From Rutidosis leptorrhynchoides (taxonomy: Eukaryota; Streptophyta; Magnoliopsida; Asterales; Asteraceae): 64,000 nt of DNA. A program made the translations under genes and the position numbers. Every line of letters begins with the position of its first letter. The first letter of the stretch is position 1. The stretch is taken from positions 99,470,001-99,534,000 of the forward strand of contig NC_092333.1 of the NCBI RefSeq assembly GCF_046630445.1, written 5' to 3'. The notes below the pieces were generated by a model, which was not told where the DNA came from, searched no databases, and worked only from the letters and a program-made list of their open reading frames with translations. Below, one piece after another: positions 1 through 13,083 of the stretch.

Positions 1-68
1 ATTTGTAATATGAATTAACAGAGTAGTTAAGATTCACACACAATAGCTTAGCACGGAAAGATTTATTT

Positions 69-982
<914 letters not shown>

Positions 983-1417
983 TTATGCTGATGATGCTGC
1001 TGCTGGTGTTTGTAATCTCTGCACCGTATTCTCCAAAGCCACTACCCGAGCGCGAAGCTCGTTGACTTCTTCTATTACACCGGGGTGATTGTCGGTTCGG
1101 ACGAGCGGATAAATAAAATCTAAAATTTGATGTAATATATAATCGTGACGAGATACTCTGGAAATGAGCGAGAAAATGGTGTTTCGGACAGGTTCGCCGG
1201 TAAGTGCTTCAGGTTCTTCGTCAAGAGGGCAATGTGGTGGATGGAAGGGATCACCTTCTTCTTGTCTCCAATGATTGAGGAGGCTACGAACCCATCCCCA
1301 ATTTATCCAGAATAGGTGATGACTGATTGGTTGATCTATTCCGGTCACACTGCTTTCGGAGCTTGAATGGGATTCCATTTCGGAATGTGAGTGACTTGAA
1401 CTGATGACGAATTCCAT
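983..1417 (-). CDS. gag-position N-terminal ORF of minus-strand LTR element (144 aa)
   Basis: The ATG at 1417 lies about 520 bp inside the primer-binding site of the LTR at 1952-5595, where a gag start is expected. The protein opens with a serine/glutamate/histidine-rich tail (MEFVISSSHSHSEMESHSS), has a middle part with a WINWGW motif, and ends in a possible coiled coil (about residues 115-135, ELRARVVALENTVQRL). I recognise no catalytic domain. A second, shorter Ser-rich start of the same style occurs at 34267-34353, in the same position relative to a related LTR, which supports it as the family's own ORF. It ends at a stop near 983, after which coding-like sequence continues broken. In-frame ATGs as far back as 1495 exist, but the sequence there is leader-like and T-rich. 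Confidence 0.5.
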   Translation of the reverse strand: MEFVISSSHSHSEMESHSSSESSVTGIDQPISHHLFWINWGWVRSLLNHWRQEEGDPFHPPHCPLDEEPEALTGEPVRNTIFSLISRVSRHDYILHQILDFIYPLVRTDNHPGVIEEVNELRARVVALENTVQRLQTPAAASSA

Positions 1418-1491
1418 TTCGTACGATTGGATAAAGAATTTTTTTTTCGATATGAAATGATTTTGGCTAACGGATGGTATTCTAATTATAT

Positions 1492-1937
<446 letters not shown>

Positions 1938-1949
1938 GCTCTGATACCA
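1938..1949 (-). other. Primer-binding site (initiator tRNA-Met type)
   Basis: The minus strand reads TGGTATCAGAGC, the usual plant primer-binding site complementary to the 3' end of initiator tRNA-Met. It sits two bases from the inner end of the LTR at 1952-5595 and fixes the element orientation as minus. Confidence 0.85.
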
Positions 1950-3239
1950 ACTGAAAGGACCCGTTCATATACATTATAAATGATTCATAATAGTTGATTA
2001 CATTGCGAGGTATTTGACCTCTATATGATACATTTTACAAACATTGCATTCATTTTTAAAAGACAAACTTTCTTTACATCGAAAATTGACAGGCATGCAT
2101 ACCATTTCATAATATCCACTATCCAATTATAAATTGATTTAATAATAATCTTTGATGAACTCAATGACTCGAATGCAACGTTCTTCAAAATATGCTATGA
2201 AAGACTCCAAGTAATATCTTTAAAATGAGAAAATCCACAGCGGAAGATTTCTTTAACACCTGAGAATAAACATGCTTTAAAGTGTCAACCAAAAGGTTGA
2301 TGAGTTCATTAGTTTATCATAATCATTTATTTCCATCATTTTAATAGACCACAAGAATTTCATTTCCAGTTCTCATAAATATACGTCCCATGCATAGAGA
2401 CAAAAATAATCATTCATATGGTGAACACCTGGTAACCGACATTAACTAGATACATATAAGAATATCCCCTATCATTCCGGGATCCTCCTTCGGACATGAT
2501 ATAAATTTCGAAGTACTAAAGCATCCGGTACTTTGGATGGGGTTTGTTAGGCCCAATAGATCTATCTTTAGGATTCACGTCAATTAGGGTGTCTGTTCCC
2601 TAATTCTTAGATTACCAGACTTTAATAAAAAGGGGCATATTCGATTTCGATAATTCAACCATAGAATGTAGTTTCAATTACTTGTGTCTATTTCGTCAAA
2701 CATTTATAAAAACGCATGTATTCTCAGTCCCAAAAATATAAAGGGTAAAAAGGCAAATGAAACTCACCATACTGTATTTCGTAGTAAAAATACATATAAC
2801 ATCATTGAACAAGTGCAAGGTTGGCCTCGAATTCACGAACCTAAATTAATTATATATAATTATGTGTTGGTCAATATTTGTCTAACAAATTAGGTCAAGT
2901 CATAGTGTACCACAATCCTAATGCTCGAGACTAATATGCAAAAGTCAACAAAAGTAAATTTGACTCAAAATAATTTCCAAAAATCTATACATGATTAATA
3001 TATAGTTTAAATATCGTCGTTTTATATTTTTAAAAGATTTATTAGAGTAAATAATATAATTTATTTATTAATAAATAAAATTTTATATTAAATTTATATA
3101 ATATAATATACTTTTATATATATTAAGTAATAAAATTTATAGGGTTCATTTAATATCATAAAGATAATATGATAGGTATTATTAAAGTAAGTTATTACAC
3201 GTAGTAAAATATGTTTGTATCACATATTTATTTGATAAA

Positions 3240-3860
3240 ATAATATCTATAATGATAGTAAGTAAAAGTTGTATTATTTTGTAATAATAATTATTATTAT
3301 AAAAATACCAATATTTATAATTACTAAGATGACATTATGATAAAACGATAATTCTAATTATGATAACTTTAATATTTACGATAATTTTTAATATTATCTT
3401 TAAAATAATAATTCTATTTAAAATAATAATAATAATGATATTTTATAGTAACAATGACATTTCTATTAAAATGATAATTTTTGTTAAAATGATAGTTTTA
3501 ATACTAACGATACTTTTAATAATAATAATAATGATAAAAATAATAAGAACGATAGTTTTATCTAAATCAGTATCTTATAATATTTTAATTTCATCATGAT
3601 ACTCTTGCTCATTATTTCCTAATCGTTTCGTTTAATAGCTTTTAATCTTCTTTTATATCGTGTTCATAATAATGATAATAATAGTAATCAAAATAATTAG
3701 GTGTTACAAATATTTGTTTTAATTACACTAACATTAATAATGATAGTTACTATAACATTATTAACGATAATACTAATAATTATCTTAATGATAATATAGT
3801 AATAATAATAATAACAATAACAATAACCATTTTTAAATAATGATATATATATTAATAATG

Positions 3861-3898
<38 letters not shown>

Positions 3899-4080
3899 TG
3901 GATAATAATAATAATACTAATTATAACTTTAATGATAATAACGATAGTAATAATAAAAAAAATAACAATTTTTAATGATAAATCCATTTTATTGATAAAG
4001 ATAATAATAATGATAATAATAAGATAAAACTAGAACGACGATAAAAACGACGATAATAATAATCATTTTTAATAAAAATA
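3240..4080. repeat. AT-rich TAA/GATAAT low-complexity tract
   Basis: About 800 bp made almost entirely of TAATAA, ATGATAA and AATAAT words, inside the long LTR. ORFs here translate to Ile/Leu/Tyr runs and are not genes. Confidence 0.85.
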
Positions 4081-4672
4081 TTGAAAATTCAATTGATTAT
4101 AACTTCTAATCCGTTCATCGAAACCATTCGATATCTAAAGGAAAAGTCCTTAATTTTTCGCTAGCTTTCTAAGGACATGCATATCTTATACCTTATCTCA
4201 ACCGCAAGTGTAACTAATTCAATATTCAACCTAACCTGTCTAAGGGCAATATCAAAAGTACAAGCATGCATAATCCTAAATACTCGAGCACTAGTCAGGG
4301 ATACACTATTATTATGTAAAAGTTAAATTATGAGTACTCACGTATCAATATTGAGATTCAATATTGCAGGAAAGGTACGTAGACACAACGGAAATGATAA
4401 ACACTATATTGACCTCACGAGCATACCCATGAACCATACTCAATCACCTCCATAACTATAACCCATAATTTCCTTAATCCTATCCTACTGGAAAAATAAT
4501 TTCGAAATCACTCGAACAGCACTCCGTCGTAATATTTTATGTATACTAATAATATCTTGAAATAATACGGAGTAAATATATATATGTAAATCGATTGAGA
4601 GAGTTTAGAGAAAAATATTTTCAAGTTTCTATGAAATAATGAAACTTATTGAATTCTATTTATAATAGATTT

Positions 4673-4850
4673 TTGAATTATTAAAGTGAATTATTAAAGT
4701 ATGAATTATTAAAGTGAATTATTAAAGTATGAATTATTAAAGTGAATTATTAAATTATGAATTATTAAAGTGAATTATTAAAGTATGAATTATTAAAGTA
4801 AATTATTAAAGTATGAATTATTAAAGTGAATTATTAAAGTTATAGTAAAG
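4673..4850. repeat. Minisatellite of GAATTATTAAAGT units
   Basis: About a dozen copies of a 13-14 bp unit alternate as GAATTATTAAAGTG and AATTATTAAAGTAT, giving a higher-order period near 27 bp. It lies inside the LTR at 1952-5595. Confidence 0.85.
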
Positions 4851-5595
4851 TAAAAATAAAGTAAAGGTAAAGTTTAAGTATAGTAAAAGTACAAAACTAT
4901 GTACGTATAATACGCGTATAAATATATATAATATTAATTTAAATCGTTATATATATTTAATAAAATAAAATATAAATATCGTTATCCTTATCATACTAGT
5001 TAAGTAATGAGTTGTCAAAAGTGGTTCTAGATATTTATAAAAGTTATATACGTTTTAATAATAAAGTTCTTTTTAAACTGAAAACGTTTTTGTACGTTTG
5101 AAACTAAATAGATCAATCGAGTCTTTATGAGATTCAATCTTCCACTATCCTTTGTCTAGTTCTCAATGATTGACAATTTGTTCTTATTTATAAATCACTT
5201 TACCATTTTCCGAATATTGTTAAAATGGAAAGATTTCTCAAATCAACGTGGGCCTTTCAACAGAGACTTGTAATCATAATTCAATATATCTGATAATTTA
5301 ATCATTTGATCTTATCTTCTAATTCCATTGATAAACATTTTGAAACAGATACAATCATATAAAGTATTTAATCTAATATTTTGTTTACGTTTCAAGTTAT
5401 AATATATATACACATATACATATATAATCATATTCGTTTAATGGTTCGTGAATCGTTGGAACTTGGTCGAGGTTGAATGAATGTATGAACATAGTTTAAA
5501 ATTCTTGCAATTTAACTTAACAAATATTGTTTATCGTGTCGGAAACATATAAAGATTAAAGTTTAAATTTGGTTGGAAATTTCCGGGTTGTCACA

Positions 5596-6515
5596 ATATA
5601 TGAACGATATAGGTTCGTGAATCGGAGGCCAACCCTGCATTGTTTAGTTTCGTCGTATGAATGTTTTTACAACAAAATATTGTATTGTGAGTTTCATTTG
5701 CTCCCCTTTTAAATGTTTTTGCAATATATATTTTTGGGACTGAGAATAATGCGCTGCTTTTATAAATGCTTTACGAAATAGACACAAGTGATCGAAACTA
5801 CATTCTATGGTTGGATTATCGAACCGAATATGCCCCTTTTTAGCTTGGTAGCCTAAGAATTGGTGTTTATTATAATTGCCACCAATTGACGCGAATCCTA
5901 AAGATAGATCTATCGGGCCCAACAAGCCCCATCCGGTTTACGGATGCTTTAGTACTTTGAATTTATCATGTCCGATGAGAGTCCCGGAATGATGGGGATA
6001 TTCTATATGCATCTTGTTAAGGTCGGTTACCAGGTGTTCACCATATGAATGAATTTTAATTTGCAGGTTATGCGTACTATTTTATTACACAGGTTATGTG
6101 TAATATAAAAAGGAAATCTTGTGGTCTATTAAAATTATGAAAATGATTGATTTTGATAAATTAATGAACTCACCAACCTTTTGGTTGACACTTTTAAGCA
6201 TGTTTATTCTCAGGTATGAAAGAAATCTTCCGCTGTGCATTTGCTCATTTTAAAGATATTATTTGGAGTCATTCATGGCATATTTCAAAGACGTTGCATT
6301 CGAATCATCGAGTTCAACATGATTATTATTAAGTCATTTATAGTTTGGATATATTATGAAATGGTATGCATGTCTGTCAACTTTCGATGAAATGAAAGTT
6401 TGTATTTTAAAAACGAATGCAATGTTTGTAAAATGTATCATTTAGAGGTCAAATACCTCGCAATGAAATCATATGTTATTGTATTCGTCCTTATGGATTA
6501 GGACGGATCGCTTCA
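5596..6515 (+). repeat. LTR fragment of the same family, plus orientation
   Basis: The reverse complement of this stretch follows the LTR at 1952-2850 closely, including the CTACATTCTATGGTTG and AGACACAAGTGATC segments and the GGTCGGTTACCAGGTGTTCA block. It runs to the LTR end GGACGGATCGCTTCA at 6515. The other end is replaced by the minus-strand LTR that starts at 5595, so this is the older element and received the insertion. It abuts LINE sequence at 6516. Confidence 0.75.
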
Positions 6516-6591
6516 ATTTAACCCTTGCTTTTTGAATAATATCCAACTCTTCATCCTTGCGAATGCTTGATATTTCCTGCAACAAGTTAGC
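6516..6591 (-). pseudogene. LINE fragment, distal half split by the Copia element
   Basis: Translated on the minus strand this reads as ANLLQEISSIRKDEELDII, the linker that follows the endonuclease domain in plant LINE ORF2. It is the direct continuation of the endonuclease fragment at 16517-17075, and both pieces carry the duplicated target TTAGC at their junctions with the Copia element. The LINE is cut off at 6515 by LTR sequence. Confidence 0.7.
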
Positions 6592-7078
6592 TGTTGGGAA
6601 AGTTAATCTGATGAGTCAAAGTATTTTGCAGATTTTAGAGTCTGATGATGTTAGAGTCTGAGGAGCAGATGATGTTAGAGTCTGAAGTTTTCAAAAGTCA
6701 ACTGCCGAATGATTTCTTGTTGATAAAGCCATTTGAAGATTCTGGAAGATCTCTTTTATATTTAGAAGATATATGATGATGCGTTTTTGTGTTTATCTTC
6801 CAGAATTAATCTCCTTAAGTTTAGCTTTGATCCTTGTATATCTTTTCCTATTTTGTAGAGTAGTTTGTTAAGAAACCAAATCTGGAAGATTTGGTTCTTC
6901 TTGTATAAATACACGTTTATGTTTGCAGTTTTTATATATATATCAAAAACACGATTGTGCTTAATATATTATTGGTTTTCTTCTAATTCGTGTTCTCTTA
7001 ATTTTCTGCACTTTAATTCCTATTGTTTGTGTGAAATTAAGAGTCTGGTGTTCATAGTTGAATTACTGTGAACTAATA
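6592..7078 (+). repeat. 5' LTR of Copia element
   Basis: Starts TGTTGGGAAAG and ends GTGAACTAATA. The ends are therefore TGTT..AATA, one base from the canonical TGTT..AACA, and both LTRs share this. Near the start, a unit GATGTTAGAGTCTGA recurs three times in 60 bp. A TATA-like element TATAAATAC lies at about 6904, suggesting transcription starts shortly after it. Confidence 0.93.
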
Positions 7079-7080
7079 AC

Positions 7081-7092
7081 TGGTATCAGAGC
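7081..7092 (+). other. Primer-binding site (initiator tRNA-Met)
   Basis: TGGTATCAGAGC two bases after the 5' LTR, the standard plant Copia/Gypsy primer-binding site. Confidence 0.92.
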
Positions 7093-7160
7093 GGGTAAGG
7101 TGTAAATCCGTCAAAGGTAATCTTTAAAACGATCTATTTTTCATCTTTGAAGAAATCAAG

Positions 7161-9491
7161 ATGTCTACCAGTACAATTGTTACTCCAGTCATGGCTGGAA
7201 AAGGTGTGCCGATTTTTGATGGCACAGACTTTGCAACATGGAAGCTAAAAGTTCTATGGTTTCTTGGATCTGTTCATGAAGATGCAGAAACTGTCCTTAC
7301 CACAGGACCCATTACACCAGGTCAAATGGTCGATGCTGTTCCTGGATCAGATACTGTTGCTGCACAACCTGCTTATTTTCGTTCAACTCCAAGAGAAAGA
7401 TGGACAGAAGCAGAAGCTATAAAGTTTAAGCTTGACAGCAAAATAAGAAGTATTATTGGTAATGCTGTCACTGTTCCTATTCTCAGGAAAATTAGTCATG
7501 CCAAGACTGCTAAAGCTATGTGGGATCTTTTACTTAATGATTATGAAGGAGTCACAGTTGTTAAGACTCAAAAGAGAAAGAATCTGATCAGATGCTATGA
7601 AAACTTTGCTGCTGAGCCTAAAGAATCCTTAAGTGATCTCCACTCAAGGTTTCAGGTTTTGATAAATGATCTTGAAAGTGTTGGTATAGAAAAGACACAA
7701 CAAGTTTTGTGTCAAAAGTTCATTGAATTACTACCTTCAAACTTTGAATCGGTTATTACTTCTATGGTAATAAGTGAGAAGATTGAAGGGTATGAGCTAA
7801 GTGAGTTGTTTGGTATTCTATCAAATTTTGAAGAAACACAGTTGAAGAACAAGATCAATGTTAAGAAGGTTGCTAAAGATCCAGAGGCAGCTTTGGTGGC
7901 TACTACAAAGAAGAACAAACAGTTGTTCTCCAGTTACTCTAGTAAGGTTGAATCTGAGGATGATGAAACTTCTGATGATAGTGAATCTGAAGAAGATGAG
8001 GAAGATGATGATCTGGAGGCCCAGATAGCTCTTTTGGCTCAGAGAGTTGAGCAAAGAAAGTTTGGTTTTAAGAAGGGTAAAGGTAAGAGTTCATTTGATC
8101 CAAAGAAAGCTAAGTGTTTCAAGTGTGGTAAGATAGGGCATATAGCTGCTGATTGCTGGTCTAAGGTTGAAGGAGGTTCAGATTCCTACAAGTCTGTTGA
8201 CAAAGCAAGAAAGTACAAGTTGAAGTACAAGAAATTAAAGAATGAAGCTGAGAAGGCAAAGGGTAAAGAACAGGAGAAGGCTTTGTATACTGAAACATGG
8301 GAGGATGAAGATTCATCATCAGATGATGAGGAAGACAAGTGTTTTATGGCTTTAACTGAAATGGTTGGTGGATCCAGTAATTTTGAAGAGGATCTGAAGG
8401 CTATTGAGAAGATGGATATGGATAGTTCTTGTAATAAAATTTCTGCCTATAAGGTACAAAACTTTGTGAACTATTTTGATAATGAAAAAGTGAGAATGTT
8501 TCAGTACTTGTTGCTTGACTTTAAGTGGTGTTTAGAAGACATTGATAGGTTAAGAACACAAATCTTTGATCTTAAACAGTCAATTATGGAAAAAGATGCT
8601 GAAATTAAAGGATTAAAATCGTGTGAGGCTGAATTAGACACTTATAAAATGGCATATGCTGAAGAAACTAAAAGATTAAATACAGAATTAGGAAGATCAA
8701 TTAAAAGGTCAAAACATTATGAGTCAATTTGTAGATCTTGGTGTGTATCTTCTAAAAAGAATTCTGATGCTATTGCCAAACAAATTCCAGATGATGTTAA
8801 GGCTATATTAGGTGAAAACTACATATTAGACAATAATGTGGAAGCTGATCCTAATAGATTTAAACCTGATATTTTACCAGATACTTTTGTAAAGTTTGAT
8901 GGTGATAAAAAGATTTTGACAAATGCTTTTGTAAAATCATTAGATCCTGTTGAGCCTTTAGACATCATTGTACTTGAGAGCAGAGATCCTTTAGAGTCTG
9001 AAATTTTGTTACCATCAGACTCTAACTGGTCAGAAAGTAAAAGTCAATCAGAGTCTGAACTTGAGAAATCTTCAGACTCTAACAGTTTAGATTTGAAAAT
9101 TAAAAGTGAATGTTCTGACCAGGAGTCTATCACCCATGAGTCAAGTTGCAAGGACATATCTGATTTATCTTCTGTTACTAGTACCAGTCCAGATTCTAAA
9201 AGGTCAAAAAGAAAGTCAAAGTCCAAACAGACTAAGACTATTCGAAAACTTAAAAAGGAAATTTCAAAACTTAATAATGTAATCAAAAGTAAAGAGAAAT
9301 CTCCTGTTAAGAGTACATGTTGTCTTCCAAAGAGAATTGAAAAGTGTTGGAAACCCAAAGTCTGTGAAAGTGAAAGTGTTTTGAAATCTGTTAAAGACAA
9401 GTTGATCTGGATTGGTAACAAAGCTTTTGTATGGAGAGTAAAAGATTCTCCTATTGAACCCACTGAAAAGTGGGTTCCCTCCAAGAATTAA
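7161..9491 (+). CDS. gag: Copia gag polyprotein, 776 aa
   Basis: Structural protein that packages the element RNA into cytoplasmic virus-like particles. The ATG at 7161 follows the primer-binding site by 68 bp. Residues about 15-235 match the UBN2/copia gag fold (motifs WTEAEAIKFKLDSKI, AKTAKAMWDLL, YENFAAEPKESLSDLHSRFQ). Next comes an acidic stretch (about 265-285) and a CX2CX4HX4C zinc knuckle at about 319-332 (CFKCGKIGHIAADC). A long C-terminal extension follows, rich in Ser, Asp, Glu and Lys with possible coiled coil, which makes this gag much longer than ordinary Copia gags. It ends at a TAA, and protease follows in the same frame after two further stops, so gag-pol is interrupted here. 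SIRE-type elements are known to have a stop between gag and pol, but three stops suggest decay. Confidence 0.9.
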   Translation: MSTSTIVTPVMAGKGVPIFDGTDFATWKLKVLWFLGSVHEDAETVLTTGPITPGQMVDAVPGSDTVAAQPAYFRSTPRERWTEAEAIKFKLDSKIRSIIGNAVTVPILRKISHAKTAKAMWDLLLNDYEGVTVVKTQKRKNLIRCYENFAAEPKESLSDLHSRFQVLINDLESVGIEKTQQVLCQKFIELLPSNFESVITSMVISEKIEGYELSELFGILSNFEETQLKNKINVKKVAKDPEAALVATTKKNKQLFSSYSSKVESEDDETSDDSESEEDEEDDDLEAQIALLAQRVEQRKFGFKKGKGKSSFDPKKAKCFKCGKIGHIAADCWSKVEGGSDSYKSVDKARKYKLKYKKLKNEAEKAKGKEQEKALYTETWEDEDSSSDDEEDKCFMALTEMVGGSSNFEEDLKAIEKMDMDSSCNKISAYKVQNFVNYFDNEKVRMFQYLLLDFKWCLEDIDRLRTQIFDLKQSIMEKDAEIKGLKSCEAELDTYKMAYAEETKRLNTELGRSIKRSKHYESICRSWCVSSKKNSDAIAKQIPDDVKAILGENYILDNNVEADPNRFKPDILPDTFVKFDGDKKILTNAFVKSLDPVEPLDIIVLESRDPLESEILLPSDSNWSESKSQSESELEKSSDSNSLDLKIKSECSDQESITHESSCKDISDLSSVTSTSPDSKRSKRKSKSKQTKTIRKLKKEISKLNNVIKSKEKSPVKSTCCLPKRIEKCWKPKVCESESVLKSVKDKLIWIGNKAFVWRVKDSPIEPTEKWVPSKN

Positions 9492-9982
9492 TTGTGTAGT
9501 TGTTTGTGTCTTGTGTAGCAGGGTAGTAAGTGATATCTGGATAGTGGCTGCTCAAGACATATGACTGGATGCAAAGAACATCTTGTAGAGTTTGTAGAAG
9601 AGAAGGGTCCTCCTGTGAGATATGGTGATAATTCTGTTGCAAAGACAGTTGGTTATGGTACTGTGAAAGCTGGTAGTGTTACTTTGATGAAAGTTGCCTT
9701 AGTTGAAGGGTTGATGCATAATCTGCTAAGTGTTAGTCAAATTGCTGATGAAGACTGTGAAATAAGAATCAGAAAGAAAGCTGGTATTATTTATGATCCA
9801 AAAGGTAGGCCAACACTTGTGGCCTGGAGACATCAGAATGTGTATGTATTGGATCTGAATTCTGTTAATTCTGGTATTGAGACATGTTTGTATTCTCAGA
9901 CTGTAAATGAGCTAAATTGGCTGTGGCATAAAAGACTTTCTCATCTTAATTTTAAGAATATAAATGAGCTGTCTAGAAGAAA
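9492..9982 (+). pseudogene. pol: Copia protease and gag-pre-integrase part of pol, broken
   Basis: In the gag frame, a TAA (9489), TAG (9516) and TGA (9531) precede the retropepsin motif LDSGCSRHMTGC, whose DSG holds the catalytic aspartate. The frame then stays open through the gag-pre-integrase domain (LWHKRLSHLNFKNINELS). The frame is lost at about 9981-9983 by a one-base shift, after which pol continues in another frame. The last stop is immediately before the protease core. The protein as encoded cannot be made as one chain with either neighbour. Confidence 0.82.
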
Positions 9983-12748
9983 TTGGTGAGAGGTCTTCCA
10001 CAGCAACCCTTTAAGAAAGATAAGCCATGTTCTGCTTGTATTATGGGTAAACAAACCAAAACCAAGTTTCCTTCAAAAACCCTGGCTACCATTTGTGATC
10101 CACTTCACATGCTTCATATGGATCTGTTTGGTCCAATGAATACTAGTAGTTTGGGTGGAAAAAGGTATACTCTTGTGATTGTTGATGAGTATTCCAGATT
10201 TACTTGGGTTATTTTCTTGGCTGCAAAGAGTGATGCTCCTGAAGAAATCATCAGGTTGATCAAAAGAGAGCAGGTTCAAAAGGGTATTCTTGTTAAACAG
10301 TTAAGAAGTGATCATGGTACTGAGTTCAAAAATGTTACTTTAATTGATTTTTGTGAAGAATCTGGAATTGGTCAAAACTTCTCTGCTGTAAGAACTCCTC
10401 AACAGAATGGAGTTGCTGAAAGAAGAAACAGAACCCTTATTGAAGCAGCTAGAACTATGCTATGTCAATCGAATGTAGCTTTAAGGTTCTGGGCTGAAGC
10501 TGTAAACACAGCATGTTACACTCAAAATAGGTCACTGATTGTGAAGAAACATGGTAAAACTCCTTATGAGTTATATCACAAAAAGGTGCCTACTATTCAT
10601 TATTTTCAAGTTTTTGGGTGTAAGTGCTACATTTTAAATCAAAGAGATCAGCTTGATAAGATGAAGCCAAAGTCTGATGAAGGTATTTTTATGGGATATT
10701 CTTCTGTATCTAAAGCTTATAGAGTTTACAATCAGAGGAGAATGAAGATTGAAGAATCTATCAATGTTTCTTTTGATGAAAGCTCCTTAGAAATGGATCA
10801 ATCATCCAATTCTGAGAATTCTGCACTTGAAGAAATGTCTAAGTTAATTTCAGAGAACATTGTTCAGACTCTGGATTCAGAGTCTGAGTCTGATGAACAG
10901 TGGTCAGACTCTAAAAATATTATTGCTGAAGGTGTTCATACAGAAGAATCTACACAAGAAGAAGAGATTGTTGTTAATCAAGAGAGTGGCCAATCATCAG
11001 ATACCACCTCAGATCCCATTGTACCTATCAGAAGATCTTCAAGAAGCATAGTTCATCCAAAGCATCTTGATGATTATGTTGTGGATACTACAGGGTTACC
11101 CAAGACTAGTTCTTCTAATCAGGCTGCTGTGTCTGAATCTGCCATAGCTAATTTCTGTTTGTTTTCAAGTTTTCTTTCACTTATTGAGCCTAAGAAGATT
11201 GATGAGGCACTAGGTGATGATGACTGGAATGAGGCTATGACTGAAGAACTTACAGAGTTTGAAAGGAATGAAGTATGGGAATTGGTTCCAAAGCCTGATG
11301 ATAAAACTATCATTGGCACAAAATGGGTATTCAGGAACAAGGTGGATAAAGATGGTATTGTTATCAGAAATAAGGCAAGGTTGGTTGCTCAAGGGTACAG
11401 GCAAGAAGAAGGGATAGATTATGATGAGACTTTTGCTCCTGTGGCTAGAATTGAAGCTATCAGATTGTTTTTGTCTCATGCTGCTCACAAAGGGTTTAAG
11501 GTATCTCAAATGGATGTGAAGAGTGCTTTCTTGAATGGAGTTTTGCAAGAAGAGGTGTATGTGAAACAACCTCCTGGTTATGTAAGTAAGAAATTTCCAA
11601 AACATGTTTACAAATTGAAAAAGGCATTGTATGGTCTGAAGCAAGCTCCAAGAGCCTGGTATGATACCTTGTCAACATTTCTTCTAGAAAATAATTTTTC
11701 CAGAGGAGCTATTGACAAGACTTTGTTTGTCAAAAAGGACAAAGGTGATGTGCTACTTGTTCAAATTTATGTAGATGACATTATATTTGGGTCTACTAAT
11801 CCTAACTTGGGAAAATGGTTTTCTGATATTATGTCAAAAGAGTATAGAATGAGTAATTTGTGTACATTAAACTATTTTCTTGGGTTGCAAATAAAACAAA
11901 GTTCTGAGGGTATTTTTATAAACCAGAGTAACTATATTGCTAACATGTTAGACAAATATGGTTTCAAAAATTGTTCTTCTATAAGAACACCAATGAGCAT
12001 TTCTGAAAAACTTGATAAGGATGAGTCTGGTAAACCCACTTGTCAATCAACCTATAGAGGTTTGATTGGATCTTTGTTATACTTAACTGCAAGTAGACCT
12101 GATATAATGTTTGCTACATGTCTTTGTGCACGTTACCAATCTGACCCTAAGGAGTCTCATTACAAAGCTGTGAAAAGGATTTTTAGGTACTTAAAAGGTA
12201 CCCCTAACCTGGGTCTTTGGTATCCCAAAGACTCAGGGTTTGATCTAATTGGTTACACAGATGCAGACTATGCAGGTTGCAAGTTAGACAGGAAAAGCAC
12301 TTCTGGTGGATGTCAATTGTTAGGTGGAAAACTGGTTAGCTGGTCTAGTAAGAAGCAAAACTCTGTTGCTACTTCTACAGCAGAAGCTGAATATGTTGCT
12401 GCAGGAAGCTGCTGTGCTCAATTACTTTGGATGCAACATCAACTTTTGGATTTTGGGTTGACATTGTCCAACACTCCAATCATGTGTGACAATGAGAGTG
12501 CAATTGCTATTACTGAGAATCCAGTGTTTCACTCAAGAACAAAGCACATTGAAATCAGACATCATTTTATAAGGGATTGTGTTGAAAAGGGCAAAGTGTA
12601 TTTGAAGCATATTGGTACAAAGGATCAATTGGCAGATATTTTTACTAAGGCACTTAATGAAGAAAGGCATTTTTATCTTCTTGGACAACTTGGAATGTTA
12701 AATCCATCTAGTGAAATGTTGTCTAGTGATGACTCTTCCGGAGTCTGA
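9983..12748 (+). CDS. pol: Copia integrase, reverse transcriptase and RNase H
   Basis: Long open frame carrying the rest of pol. Integrase core: MDLFGPM with the first aspartate, [10 protein letters not shown] with the second, and [13 protein letters not shown] with the catalytic glutamate. Reverse transcriptase: [32 protein letters not shown] and the active-site YVDD at about 11769-11780. RNase [19 protein letters not shown] and CDNESAI, followed by [14 protein letters not shown] and [10 protein letters not shown], which typify Copia. There is no proper start codon at the 5' edge: the frame is joined to the upstream protease only across a one-base frameshift. The catalytic residues I can check are present. 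Confidence 0.88.
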   Translation: MVRGLPQQPFKKDKPCSACIMGKQTKTKFPSKTLATICDPLHMLHMDLFGPMNTSSLGGKRYTLVIVDEYSRFTWVIFLAAKSDAPEEIIRLIKREQVQKGILVKQLRSDHGTEFKNVTLIDFCEESGIGQNFSAVRTPQQNGVAERRNRTLIEAARTMLCQSNVALRFWAEAVNTACYTQNRSLIVKKHGKTPYELYHKKVPTIHYFQVFGCKCYILNQRDQLDKMKPKSDEGIFMGYSSVSKAYRVYNQRRMKIEESINVSFDESSLEMDQSSNSENSALEEMSKLISENIVQTLDSESESDEQWSDSKNIIAEGVHTEESTQEEEIVVNQESGQSSDTTSDPIVPIRRSSRSIVHPKHLDDYVVDTTGLPKTSSSNQAAVSESAIANFCLFSSFLSLIEPKKIDEALGDDDWNEAMTEELTEFERNEVWELVPKPDDKTIIGTKWVFRNKVDKDGIVIRNKARLVAQGYRQEEGIDYDETFAPVARIEAIRLFLSHAAHKGFKVSQMDVKSAFLNGVLQEEVYVKQPPGYVSKKFPKHVYKLKKALYGLKQAPRAWYDTLSTFLLENNFSRGAIDKTLFVKKDKGDVLLVQIYVDDIIFGSTNPNLGKWFSDIMSKEYRMSNLCTLNYFLGLQIKQSSEGIFINQSNYIANMLDKYGFKNCSSIRTPMSISEKLDKDESGKPTCQSTYRGLIGSLLYLTASRPDIMFATCLCARYQSDPKESHYKAVKRIFRYLKGTPNLGLWYPKDSGFDLIGYTDADYAGCKLDRKSTSGGCQLLGGKLVSWSSKKQNSVATSTAEAEYVAAGSCCAQLLWMQHQLLDFGLTLSNTPIMCDNESAIAITENPVFHSRTKHIEIRHHFIRDCVEKGKVYLKHIGTKDQLADIFTKALNEERHFYLLGQLGMLNPSSEMLSSDDSSGV

Positions 12749-13083
12749 TGTTTTAATGAGTCTGGATGAGGTAATGCTATTTCAGAGTCTGAGATGGTGT
12801 GACTCTGGTGTATTTTTGATGTAATTTTGTGTAAATTATTTTCTATCTTGAGTCAAATAAAGTTTTTTTTTTCTTGTTCTGTTTTAGGTAAGTTTATTTT
12901 TCTTTATTCTATTTCTTATAATAAAAGGGTCAAAACTGTAACTTTTTGAGGAGGTAAATGGTAAAATTTTTGGCGGTGTCAGAATTATTTAATAGGGTTT
13001 AAATTTTAAATTTTTTTTTTTTGTCAAATCAGTCGATCATCTCAAAACCCTCATCTGTTTTTCGAAATTCTCTTGCGATTACA
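12749..13083 (+). other. Spacer between pol and the third Copia ORF
   Basis: About 330 bp without an ORF. It repeats the AGAGTCTGA / GACTCTGG words seen in the LTR and coding region and has T-rich tracts at about 12860-12880 and 13008-13022. An acceptor-like TTTTAGGTAAG lies near 12885. A splice site serving the third ORF is possible but not shown. Confidence 0.5.

Larger units (their letters stand above)
1952..5595 (-). repeat. 5' LTR of minus-strand LTR element, 3.6 kb
   Basis: On the minus strand it begins TGTGACAACCCGGAAATTTC at 5595 and ends CGGGTCCTTTCA at 1952, giving TG..CA ends, with the tRNA-Met primer-binding site immediately inside. Related LTR sequence occurs in this window at 5596-6515 (plus), 34823-35240 continued at 44881-45094 (minus) and 62875-64000 (minus). 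Shared blocks include the segment CACCTGGTAACCGACATTAA and the GAGGTATTTGACCTCTATA region. The LTR is very AT-rich and contains a trinucleotide-like tract and a minisatellite. It is inserted within the plus-strand LTR fragment that follows. The partner LTR lies off the left edge. Confidence 0.75.

Noticed and set aside
3360-3987. ORFs of Ile/Leu/Tyr runs on both strands
   Set aside because: They come from TAA/GATAAT low-complexity sequence and have no amino-acid diversity.
6865-7071. 68-aa ORF repeated exactly at 16303-16509
   Set aside because: Lies in the Copia LTRs and overlaps the TATA-like element. The repeat shows LTR identity, not a gene.
7081-7092. tRNA-Met gene
   Set aside because: Only the 12-base primer-binding complement is present. 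No tRNA fold. The same holds for 1938, 27091 and 42514.
13021-13083. Upstream extension of the third Copia ORF
   Set aside because: Begins at TTG with no ATG; the ATG at 13084 is the first plausible start.
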